NCBI GenBank assembly: GCA_947184155.2
Contig: CAMXCT020001756.1
Span: forward strand, 1 to 64,000
Direction of reading: 5' to 3'
DNA: 64,000 nt
DNA from: Cladocopium goreaui
Lineage: Eukaryota; Sar; Dinophyceae; Suessiales; Symbiodiniaceae
Under the pieces are notes generated by a model, which made no database searches, was not told the origin of the DNA, and saw only the letters and a program-made list of their open reading frames with translations. The translations under genes and the position numbers were made by a program. The first letter of the stretch is position 1. Every line of letters begins with the position of its first letter. Below, piece by piece: positions 28,938 through 38,626 of the stretch.

Positions 28938-30163
28938 GCTGCTGCGCTTCTTCTGATTGCACACCATTTGTGAATGGTTAGGTTTGTGACAAAACGCACA
29001 AACATGTAATCCTTTGGCACACTTTGCAATCTTCGATCCACTGATGAGCTGCGCTTGGCAACCTGACTCCATGTTGTATGACCAGCAAATGTTCTGACCA
29101 TCCTTTGTTATTGTATCCATTCCAGCAAGCACCTCAGGTTTGTTTCGCTCCGCCTTCTTCGTGGCCTTGAACTTCTTCTTGGGTTGAGGCTTCGGCGTGC
29201 CTTTGCAGCAGTGCTAGACGTCCCTGTTGAGGTGACCTTAATCTCCTTGGCAAACGAAGGAAGAGGCAAAAGAAACATTGTGACCCTGGGGTCATTCCTG
29301 AGCCTCATTATGTGCTCGTCAAAGGGAGGTGCACCTCCTGCTGTGGCTGCTACTACAGCCCCTTCACCTGCATAAACCCTTGAAAGCTCTGTCCAAAGTT
29401 GCTTGTCTGCTTTGACAAGTTGTTCCAGGGTTACCCGTGCGTGGCCAGGCGGAGGAGGTGTGTTGAGTATGGACAACAGCTGGTTTATCCACTTGCTTTG
29501 GCATTCCCAACTGCTCAGCCGCACTTGATCCAGCGCGAGTGCCCTCCTCTGCAAACACCATTGAAGCTCAAGCGTATTGGAACAGTCGGCCTCCAGGTTG
29601 GCATCCGGCGGTGACAACTTCAACGTATGTTGTTCCAAATGCACAACTGAAGGAAGACTCTTGGCTCCATGCTGTATCTCTTGGTCACGAGACGTAGCTT
29701 TGCTTGGGGCAATCCACAAGACGCTGCTTGTCTCTATCATTCCATTGACTGCATCTATCAGGGCATAAGAAGGTTGAAGTTCACCTTCTATCTCAACTCC
29801 CAAAAGCCTGCGCTTCTGTTCAGCCAACCTAGCTTGCTTTTCGATTATAGGAAGTTTCTGCTTGCCTTCCTCTCCATCACCTGTTACCTTTTGTTTCAAT
29901 TGTGCCACAACCAAGGTGGCTGCTTCAAAATGCAAACGGCGTAGCCCACTGTAAGTGGCCATGTTGTACCCTACTGGCAAAATGCCATCCGCAAACGTTC
30001 TGAAGGCCTCATCTGATGGTGGATTCTGAGGAGTGCCTGATGCGAAAGCTAACATGCTGAAGGACCTAATGCCTCCTGCCAGCACTGACTGCCTGGCATT
30101 GGCATCTGTCACCACCTCTGCAAGGCGTTGTCCAAAGGCCGCTTCACTGTCAACGAGGGCCAT
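28935..30163 (-). pseudogene. YR-2 Gag-like gene with one frameshift
   Basis: The likely start is MALVDSEAAF at 30163, with the frame open to 30229. The conserved block WIAPSKATSRDQE is present. Near 29203 the sequence AAGGCACG, in place of an expected AAGGGCACG, shifts the frame. The zinc-binding end therefore lies in a second frame (29132-28935), with CWSYNMESGC...C..GLH and the knuckle C-AF-C-HKPN-H-SQMV-C (C-x2-C-x4-H-x4-C). Apart from this one base the gene looks complete. The sequence upstream of the start (CRDRLLFRDS) resembles that of YR-3 (CQDQLLFSDS), so this leader is also conserved. Confidence 0.78.
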
Positions 30164-30229
30164 GTTCGAATCACGGAAAAGCAAACGGTCTCGACAAATT
30201 AAAATTGGTTTGTGTGTATGTTCATGCAA

Positions 30230-30686
30230 GCAAAATGAAACATTTGAATTGTTTCATCCCAAGTGCACAAACCTTGAAAAATCAAATGACATGCAACTCA
30301 ATTCACTCCGAGATCACTCCAGTTCCCAACCGTGCTGGAAACTCTAAGAGCCCGTCTCCAGAGCGCACTTGATTGGTTGCTCAAAATTCAAAACAAACAC
30401 GTCATCCAAAAATCACTGTTGACATGCTTTGTCATGTGTGTCTTGCTTCAAAGACAATCGCATTTTTCCTTTTCCTTTCAACGCACTCTTCACGCTGAGG
30501 TCAGGGCCACGTTTTTCGTGTTGCAGGTTGCATCACTCAACAAATTGATGACTCACAACCCCAAAACCCTTGAACAGAGCAACAAGGAAAAAACCAAGAA
30601 CCTTAGGTTCAGCTTTCCTGCACAAATTTATGTCAAATGAGCAACGCTTTCGGCTCATCACAACATGCTCATGAAACAAACCGCTG
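30230..30686 (-). other. YR-2 spacer between recombinase and Gag genes
   Basis: No supported gene, repeat or RNA is visible. By position it corresponds to the spacers in the other elements. Confidence 0.4.
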
Positions 30687-32697
30687 TCACTTGTGTTTGA
30701 AACACTTCCAGCAGATCCCTGTATCCCACCTTGGGTTGGCGTTCCTGTTAGTGTGAAAAGCTCCAGGCCTCCTGCCACACTCAAAAACATTTGGCGTCTT
30801 GAAGTGAATCAAGTGCAGAATCTTCGACTTGGTATGTTGCCACATTTCATAACCCTCTGGGGCTGCAGGCGGCTCAAAGGTGCGATTTCCCTTTGACTCG
30901 CAAGCTGGCACTGACTGTGCATCGCATGACATCTCACTGCTGGAGGTTTCAGTGCAAGCATCATTCAAATCATGGTCTGAGTCAACTGGAATTACCTTTG
31001 GCAAACTTGGCATCTTGTCAGAATCTATTAAGTCCCAGGCGCTGAGGAGCCGTTCATCATCACTGCTCTCAATTTTGACAACATTGGCACAACTCAACGC
31101 TTGCACTTTTGATTGAGGCTCCGACGACACCTTGACAAGCCTTCCACTGCGAGTGCAATCAGGCCTGAACTGTCCGCTGTGAATCTCTTCCAGCATGGCC
31201 TGAAGAATCTGTAATGGCCTAGCCATGCCATCTCTGCTGTACGTAAGTCCCATTGTGAATGGAGAAGTGTGATACCCAAGCAGCAAACGGTCTGACATCT
31301 CAACTCCACGCTTAGACAAGTATGAGAACATGGTGCACTTCAAAGAATGGCTGGAAACTTTTCGATCTCCTAAGCTTGCTCCACCAAGACCCAGCAATGC
31401 TCTGAGCCATTTGCCAGCCTCTTGCGAATCCAAGGCCCTGCGGCCCAACTCACCACTGTCCAAGGGGGGCCGGCAGCAAAGGCTGACCCTTCAACATGTT
31501 CAAGCCCATGTCATCACGAGTCTTTTCCCACAAGACAGCCCAGTTCTTTCCAGTGGCCCGCACTGCTGGTGCAATGAGAGGCAGGAATTGATGTCGATGC
31601 TGAAGAGCCCTCATAGTTTTGTGATGACCTGTGAGCACCTCTACATAGTGAATTTCTCCATCAGCTCGATCAAAAGTGATCTTGACAGCATGCTGTGCAT
31701 CACTCCATCGCGCACGTGCATAAATCATGAAAAGCAACGTACCACTGAAAAGCCTGTTCCAACTGTCTTCATCACTCTCTAATATGTTGTGCAACCTTTC
31801 CAGTTCTGTCACAAGCAGTGGACTAGCCTGTGTCCTCTGCAAAGGCGCATCACTTGTAGCTGCACCCCAACATCTTCTTCCTCTGAGCAACTCGTCACAT
31901 TCTGTAACGCCCATGGTGTACCTGACAAATGCTACTGCCTCCAAAATGCCTTTGCCCCTGGAAGGCGGTGCACCGCCACTGCGAAGTTCACACGACACTC
32001 CATAAAGCTGTGACTCATTGCAAGGGAAGACAAGATTTTTCTCACTCAGCATTTGACACAGCAGTTTCATACTACCTGCGCGTTTGTTCAAGGTGCTTGG
32101 CGCTTTGCCCCTGAAGACATCACCCAGCATTATTAGTTGAGCATTCGTAGAGTTGCAACCCTTCAAGCAAACGACGAAATCCAAACTGTCACACCATGAC
32201 AAGGCCAGGACCAACCAATGTTTCAGCGCCTTCTGAAGCAAGGCTTCTCGCTTCTCTTGCCATGCTATGTCATCTGTACTCTTGACACAAGACTGAAACA
32301 GTGGTCCATCAGCTGTGAAAGTCACTACAGTTTTTTGACGTTTGTCTTGTTCCACGGTTTCCTCGTTTACCAAGTCCGGGACAGGTAAAGGCCGCCTGAA
32401 CTGTTGAGACAAAGCATCCCCTCAAGAATCTGTTCCAAAAATACACCTCCAGAAACCAGAATTCCAAATAGGTTCAGCATGTTCAGGCGATAGTGAATCC
32501 CAAGCTGCACCAACTGCATGTCCAAAGTCAATCCTTGAACCTGTTGCCTGTTCAACAACTGTAATATCCAGGTCTCTTGCTGCAACTGAGGACGCAACTG
32601 ATGCAGACGGAACTTCTGAAATATCATCCAGTTCTGTACCACCAAATAACTCAACATTTGCATTGTCTTCCAGTGGTAAAGACCCATCGAAATCCAT
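30687..32697 (-). pseudogene. YR-2 tyrosine recombinase with a nonsense codon and a frameshift
   Basis: The likely start is MDFDGSLP at 32697, just inside the A1 repeat. An in-frame TGA at about 32422 (GTDS-stop-GDAL) interrupts the first frame, which then continues to 31450. A run of six C near 31466 shifts the frame; the catalytic part follows (31463-30687). Box I is YARARWSDAQ, box II SSHSLKCTMFSY (HxxK), then LLGYH and TYSRDGMARPL. The tail has H...CGRR...CWKCF, the putative zinc end. It is most similar in form to the YR-3 recombinase (ARWSDAQH, LGYH, YSRDG). It is inactive. Confidence 0.82.
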
Positions 32698-32709
32698 GAA
32701 CCCCCAGGC

Positions 32710-32815
32710 AATTTGCAACCAAACAGGAAACAAACAGGGAGTTTCCCACCCACCACACCCTTAAGCCAAGATATTGCCATGCAATAAAAATCAGGATGTT
32801 TCTTTCCAACAACAT
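32710..32815 (-). repeat. YR-2 A1 repeat, truncated by YR-5
   Basis: It matches A2 at 7966-8072 until ACAACAT, where YR-5 begins (32816). A2 continues TGGAAAGAG, so the missing part of A1 should be found on the far side of YR-5. A spliced-leader-like site lies at 32760-32781, with one change from its A2 partner (ATCTTGG versus ATTTTGG). Confidence 0.85.
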
Positions 32816-33084
32816 TTATTTCCAACTCCACAACAGGCACCCCAGAACACATCTCGTATAGTGTAAAATCGAAAAGCATATACATACCCATACACTGAAT
32901 TGTATATGTATATGTCAACGTCGCATATTCACGATACGCGCTCGCAGTTCGGTTCTAAACAAAATTAAAATAGATTGCAAACGACATGTCGAAAGATCTC
33001 AGAGAATGAAAGCACAGCAGAGAAAATGAGGTCACACATTTTTCTCGACAGCAAACGGGGCAAGGTCATCACCTTCCGGCCTCT
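32816..33084 (-). repeat. YR-5 B2 repeat
   Basis: It repeats 61413-61683 with a few substitutions and a different TA-tract length (GAATTGTATATG versus GAATTATATATATG). It starts TTATTTCCAACTCC at the junction with YR-2 and ends CCGGCCTCT. Confidence 0.93.
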
Positions 33085-33192
33085 TAGGCTTAGGGATAGG
33101 CTTACAAAGAAGGGTGGGAAACAACGTTGAGGTGGGACAATCTTTGCCAAAATTTTCAGGACTATCCCTCCCTCCCTACCCTTGAAAGGAAA
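33085..33192 (-). other. YR-5 spacer/A2 inner end with spliced-leader-like junction
   Basis: On the minus strand the region reads AATTTCC-TTTCAAGGGTAGGGAGGGAGGG, i.e. a TCAAGGG followed by a G-rich run, as after the leader site in YR-1 and YR-4. The satellite array begins immediately upstream of it. No gene is present. Confidence 0.45.
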
Positions 33193-33280
33193 TTTTTCCC
33201 CAACAGCAGAAGCTTTGGGGTCTTCAGCCATAGTAAAGGTTTCGGAGCAGACCGGAGCAGCTCCAAAACCCATTCCCCCA

Positions 33281-34745
33281 AGGTTCCAAAGTCAAGGTTC
33301 CCAAGTAAAGGTTCCCAAGAAAAGGTTCCCAAGTAAAGGTTCCCAAGAAAAGGTTCCCAAGTAAAGGTTCCCAAGTGAAGGTTCCCAAGAGAAGGTTCCC
33401 AAGTAAAGGTTCCCAAGTAAAGGTTCCCAAGTAAAGGTTCCCAAGTAAAGGTTCCCAAGTAAAGGTTCCCAAGTGAAGGAAACCAAGTAAAGGTTCCCAA
33501 GCAAAGGTTCCCAAAGAAAAGGTTCGCAAGTAAAGGTTCCCAAGCAAAGGTTCCCCACAAGTAAAAGTTCTCAAAGTTGAAGGTCCCAGTGGCGGGAAGC
33601 GTTCCCAAGAAAAGGTTCCCAAGTAAAGGTTCCCAAGCAAAGGTTCCCAAGTAAAGGTTCCCAAGTAAAGGTTCCCAAGTAAAGGTTCCCAAGTGAAGGT
33701 TTCCCTTTATTTTTTTATGTAAAAGTCCCATAGTGAAGGGTTCCCAAGAAAAGGTTCCCAAGTAAAGGTTCCCAAGAAAAGGTTCCCAAGAAAAGGTTCC
33801 CAAGTAAAGGTTCCCAAGAAAAGGTTCCCAAGTGAAGGTTCCCAAGTGAAGGTTCCCAAGTAAAGGTTCCCAAGTGAAGGTTCCCAAGTAAAAGTTCTCA
33901 AGTGAAGGTTCCCAAGTAAAGGTTCCCAAGTAAAGGTTCCCAAGTAGAGGTTCCCAAGTAAAGGTTCCCAAGTGAAGGTTCCCAAGAAAAGGTTCCCAAG
34001 TGAAGGTTCCCAAAGGTTCCCAAGTAAAGGATCCCAAGTAAAGGTTCCCAAGTAAAGGTTCCCAAGTGAAGGTTCCCAAGTAAAGGTTCCCAAGTGAAGG
34101 TTCCCAAGAAAAGGTTCCCAAGTAAAGGTTTCCAAGTAAAGGTTCCCAAGTAAAGGTTCCCAAGTAAAGGTTCCCAAGTGAAGGTTCCCAAGTGAAGGTT
34201 CCCAAGTAAAGGTTCCCAAGTAAAGGTTCCCAAGTAAAGATTCCCAAGTAAAGGTCCCAAGTTAAGATTCCCAAGTAAAGGTTCCCAAGTAAAGGTTCCC
34301 AAGTAAAGGTTCCCAAGTAAAGGTTCCCAAGTAAAGGTTCTCAAGTGAAGGTTCCCAAGTGAAGGTTCCCAAGTAAAAGTTCCCAAGTAAAGGTTCTCAA
34401 GTAAAGGTTCCCAAGTAAAGGTTCCCAAGTGAAGGTTCCCAAGAGAAGGTTCCCAAGTAAAGGTTCCCAAGTAAAGGTTCCCAAGTGAAGGTTCCCCAAG
34501 TAAAGGTTCCCAAGCAAAGGTTCCCAAAGAAAAGGTTCGCAAGTAAAGGTTCCCAAGCAAAGGTTCCCAAGAATAAGGTTCCCAAGAAAAGGTTCCCAAG
34601 TAAAGGTTCCCAAGTAAAGGTTCCCAAGAAAAGGTTCCCAAGTAAAGGTTCCCAAGTAAAGGTTCCCAAGGATGCCAAGGTTCTCAAGGTTCCCAAAGTT
34701 CCCAAGGCTCCCAAGGCTCCCAAAGTTCCCAAGTAAAGGTTCCCA
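33281..34745. repeat. 14-bp minisatellite, unit 1
   Basis: About 100 copies of GGTTCCCAAGTAAA with variant last bases (GTGAAG, AGAAAAG, AGAGAAG, GCAAAG, GTAAAAG). On the minus strand all three frames are open and encode the same 14-residue repeat (GTFTWEPLLGNLYL), because 14 is coprime to 3. Confidence 0.95.
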
Positions 34746-34876
34746 GTTAGATTGTAAAGCTTCCCTCAAGGTTCCCAAGGTTAGATTGTAACGGTTTCCT
34801 CAAGGTTCCCAAGTAAAGGTTCCAAATTAGATTGTAAAGCTTTCCTCAAGGTTCCCAAGGTTAGATTGTAAAGGTT

Positions 34877-35131
34877 CCGTCTATGAATTTCACTCAAGTC
34901 ATTCCGTTTGTGCTTTTGGGCCTTGCCTGCACATGAGCCATTCACCAACCAATGCTTTTTCATTATCAAATGGGATCAACAGCGGATCCCTTGAGCGCCC
35001 TTTGCAATGACCAGCTGGTCATCAAACGCCATGAAGGCATAGCCACGTGAGCGAGAAAAGGCCTTTTGCACCTTTTTGCACTTTTCGCATATTTTGCTCT
35101 GCCAGAACAGCGCTTCATCAGACCCTCAAGG
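34877..35131 (-). pseudogene. Island resembling a decayed RRM exon (unit 1)
   Basis: Inside the CAAGGTTCCC block a 255-bp non-repetitive island encodes, on the minus strand, SRSRGYAFMAFDDQLVIAKG before a stop at 34976. RGYAFMAF (35047-35024) fits the RNP-1 consensus of RNA recognition motifs ([RK]-G-[FY]-[GA]-[FY]-[ILV]-x-[FY]). Past a frame change KKHWLVNGSCAGKAQK would fit the last strand of an RRM. A captured exon fragment is the simplest reading. Copies are at 40706-40960, 46359-46613, 51947-52201 and 57706-57960. Confidence 0.35.
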
Positions 35132-36100
35132 TTCCCCAGGTTAGATTCTAACGGTTCTCTCAAGGTTCCTTCAAGGTTCCCTCAAGGTTCCCTCAAGGTT
35201 CACTCAAGGTTCCATTGTACATGTTGCCAAGGTTCCCAAAGTTGCATTGTACAGGTTCTCAAGGTTCCCAAGGTTGCATTGTAAAGGTTTTCAAGGTTCC
35301 CAAGTGTTCCCACAGTTAGATTGTCAAGGTTCCCTCAAGGTTCCTTCAAGGTTCTCTCAAGGTTCCCTCAAGATTCCCTCAAGGTTCACTCAAGGTTCCA
35401 TTGTACATTTTGTCAAGGTTCCCAAAGTTGCATTGTATCGGTTCTCAAGGTTCCCAAGGTTGCATTGTAAAGGTTTTCAAGGTTCCCAAGTTTTCCAACT
35501 CAAGGTTGTCAAGGTTCCCAAGGTTACTATGTAAAGTAAAGGTTTCCAAGTAAACGTTGCCAAGGTGACATTGTAAGGGTTTCTATAAGTTTCCCAAGGT
35601 TAGATTGTCAAGGTTCCCTCAAGGTTCCCAAGGTTAGACTCTAAAGGTTCCCTCAAGGTTTTCAAGGTTCCCTAGTAAACGTAAACATTCTCAAGGTTCC
35701 CAAGGTTAGATTGTCAAGGTTCCCTCAATGTTCCCAGGGTTAGAGGTTAGAGTTTCAAGGTTCCCAAGGTTAGAGTCTAAAGGTTCGCTCAAGGTTTTCA
35801 AGGTTGCCCAGTAAACGTTCTCAAGGTTGCCAAGGTTGCATTGTAAAGGTTGCCTCAGTGCCTCAAGGTTCCCACGGTTCCCAAGCTTCCCAAGGGTTCC
35901 AAGTAAAGGTTCTCAAGGTTACATTGTAAATGTTCTCAAGGTTTCCAAGGTTACATTGTAAAGGTTTCCTCAAGCTTGCCAAGGTTCCCAAGTAAATGTC
36001 TCAAGTTTTCCAAGGAATCATTGTAAAGGTACCCGAGGTTTTCAATCAAGACACCTGAATGGTGCAAAAGGCCCTTGTGATGAAACAAAAAAAGGCCAGA

Positions 36101-38474
36101 GAATATCCCCAACAGCAAGGAAGAAGTGGCCGCGCAGTTTTTGTAAGAACATGGTGCATGCAATGGATATCAGCTGTGTTCGAATGTATGACTCATTGCG
36201 CATCATATCATGCACATTATACTTCATCCGCATGACACTGTATGCGTACCTCTTGTACATTTCTGTGCGTAGGCAGGCATCACACCATATTTGTATTTCA
36301 TACGCAAAACATGATGATGATCGTCTTATGAGTCTAAAAAGAGTCTATCCATCGTTTCAAAAAAAATCTGGATTATAACTATACAACGTCGCACAATATC
36401 ATAGAACAAACAAAAAGAAAGAAACGTGAATAATAAGAAAGAGTTGGTTTACGCGTTGGACAGTCCTGTGTTCGACTACGCATTCGTCGATGCGCATGAT
36501 CTCCTACGTACGACATGATGTAGACTGATTTGAATTCATGGTGCGTAACCAGATAGAATCATGAAGAAGGAATCATCTGTGAAACACTGCTCTGGTTCCT
36601 GACGCGTCACATTTTGCGCATGATTTTGGTTGTAGACGCCATGGCACCAGGTAAATAGTTGGTTTTCTGCTGCTGTTGAAAACCTACTGTTGCTTGGTGT
36701 TCTGCGCCAATGCTTCGTAAGACAGCGTATCAATTTGTTGGTACAAGATCCCTCCACCACAGCGAACATTCATTTGACACATGCAAGACACACATTGAAT
36801 GCTTCAGGTGCCACCTTTCGGCGAAGCAGAAATGAAATCCCTTGTGTGCCTTTGAAGGGCTCGCTTGCCAGATTTGCAGATTTGGTGTCAGAACTTACAA
36901 ACCTGAATAGTTGGTAATAGTTTGAATGTATCCTGACGGTGGTAATGCAACCACGCAGCAGTACAACTTTTGCATGCACATGTTTGAATCGGCCATGAGG
37001 TCAACAAACATCCCTGCTGCTTATATCAAAGAATTACTGAAGCTTCGGCTTACTTGCTTGGAAAGAACAACTTGCTTGGGCAACAGCATGCATGCACAAC
37101 AAAGCCTTTTTTGTTTGCATTGAGGCAAAAAGATGTTTGTTTGGTCTTTGGCTGCAAGACAACACATTGAAATCGTTGAGGCGGCGTTATGTAACATACC
37201 TGGAGATGATAGTGGGAAACAAATGTGATTAACACTTGCGGGCCGTAAGGCTGGATGTTTTGGAAACAACTTGTCCAATTGCAACAGGTAAGCGTGTTCT
37301 GTTTGAAAACCATTTGCCTGAGTTTGGCACTGTGGGCAGCAATGAAGCCCCAGCGTGTCAAACAAAGCATTTTTATCGCAACCTGAAGAAATGATCCAGT
37401 TCAGGCCCAAGGTTTTGAAGAGAATGGACAATCTTGGATAAGTGAATGCCTCTGGGCTCAAAACCATACTTCGAAACCCACAGTCTCACAAACAAGAAAT
37501 TGTTGCGCAATGTTTCTTCTAGAAACTAATTGCTCGCAACTGAATTTTCAAAATATTTGAACAACAAATCTTGCAATTTTGCGCCAGGCACATCCCCAAC
37601 GTCTAAAGCAAGAATGTGCAGCAATGAAGGCGCCTCAATGCCAGGCGCCAAGCAAGAACAAGTGAGTCCTCATGTGGAGGGATCTTGTACCAACAAATTG
37701 ATACGCTGTCTTACGAAGCATTGGCACAGAACATCAAGCAACAGTAGGTTTCCAACAGCAGCAGAAAACCAACTACTTACCTCATGTCATGGAGTCTACT
37801 GGGACCAAAAGTGCAAACTAGGAAAGCATAATGCAGAGAATAATGTCTGTAAACCCTTTTGTGCAGTATCTTCTGCAATGAGATTAATCAACGACACCCG
37901 TGAGAGATGCAATCAAAAAACCACCTACATCAAGTCGTGCGTATGAGATCATGCGCATGATGTGATGCGTCGGAATGCAAAGCAGTGTTTCACAGTTGAC
38001 ATTTTGCTCCATGATTCTATCTGGTTACAAACCATTCTTTAAAAAAGGGTCGACACCACGTTGTTCATATGAGATCATGCGCATCAACGAATGCGTAGTC
38101 GAACACAGGACTGTACAACGCGTAAACCAACTATTCTATATTATTCATGTTGCTTTGATTTTGTTTGTTCTATGATACTGCGCGATGTTGTATAGTTATT
38201 GTCAGTTTTTTTTTTTGAAACGATGGATAGACTCATAAGACGATCATCATCATGTTTTGCGTACGACCTAAATAGGTATGATGTGATGCCTGCCTACGCA
38301 CAGGAACGTACAAGACGTACGCATACAGTGTCATGCGGATGAACTAATGTGCATGATATGATGCACAATGAGTCATACATTCGAACACAGCGGACATCAA
38401 CAAGTAAACTGTTGCATGCACCATGTTCTTACAAACATTGGGCGGCCACTGCTTCCTTGCTGTTGGGGATATTC
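36101..38474. mobile_element. 2.4-kb foldback element, unit 1
   Basis: The left arm begins GAATATCCCCAACAGCAAGG and the right arm ends with its reverse complement (CCTTGCTGTTGGGGATATTC). The arms (about 36101-36757 and 37675-38474) are imperfect inverted repeats over most of their length. The loop (about 36758-37674) has no recognised gene, only an unrecognised 148-codon minus-strand ORF (37021-37467). No transposase is present, so it would be non-autonomous. Confidence 0.75.
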
Positions 38475-38484
38475 TTTGGGTTTA

Positions 38485-38538
38485 TGCCATAACAAAATTT
38501 GACAATGTGTTCATGGGTGTGTGCCAGGAGGGGTTTTG
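38485..38538. repeat. 54-bp inter-unit linker (1 of 4)
   Basis: The linker reads TGCCATAACAAAATTTGAC...GGGGTTTTG and recurs at 44138-44191, 49797-49850 and 55550-55603. It is missing from both outer ends of the array. Confidence 0.9.
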
Positions 38539-38626
38539 TTTTTCCCCAACAGCAGAAGCTTTGGGGTCTTCAGCCATAGTAAAGGTTTCGGAGCAGACCG
38601 GAGCAGCTCCAAAACCCATTCCCCCA

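Larger units (their letters stand above)
7701..32815 (-). mobile_element. YR-2: decayed YR retrotransposon, split by YR-3 and truncated in A1 by YR-5
   Basis: The element consists of 7701-10127 and 27333-32815, with YR-3 and YR-4 lying between. On the minus strand the order is A1 (32815-32710, interrupted by YR-5), recombinase, Gag, methyltransferase-RT-RNase H, then B1, A2, B2 (8435-7701). Joining 27333 to 10127 restores one open pol frame across the YR-3 junction, which proves the nesting. The left end TTATTTCC follows host sequence TTGCCTA. The uninterrupted host copy reads TTGCCTATTCTTTTGG, so no target duplication is needed. The element is inactive: the recombinase has a stop and a frameshift, Gag has a frameshift and RT has a deletion. 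Confidence 0.88.
33193..38484. repeat. Macrosatellite unit 1
   Basis: This is the shortest unit (about 5.3 kb) because its minisatellite has fewer repeats and two interruptions (33552-33603 and 33702-33740). It retains the CAAGGTTCCC segment 35317-35523 that is deleted in units 2 and 3. Confidence 0.93.

Noticed and set aside
33198-33220. CCCCAA/TTGGGG as telomeric repeat.
   Set aside because: It occurs once per unit, not in tandem, and forms a short hairpin at the unit start.
36101-38474. Foldback loop as an autonomous DNA transposon.
   Set aside because: No transposase-like motif is found in any frame of the loop.
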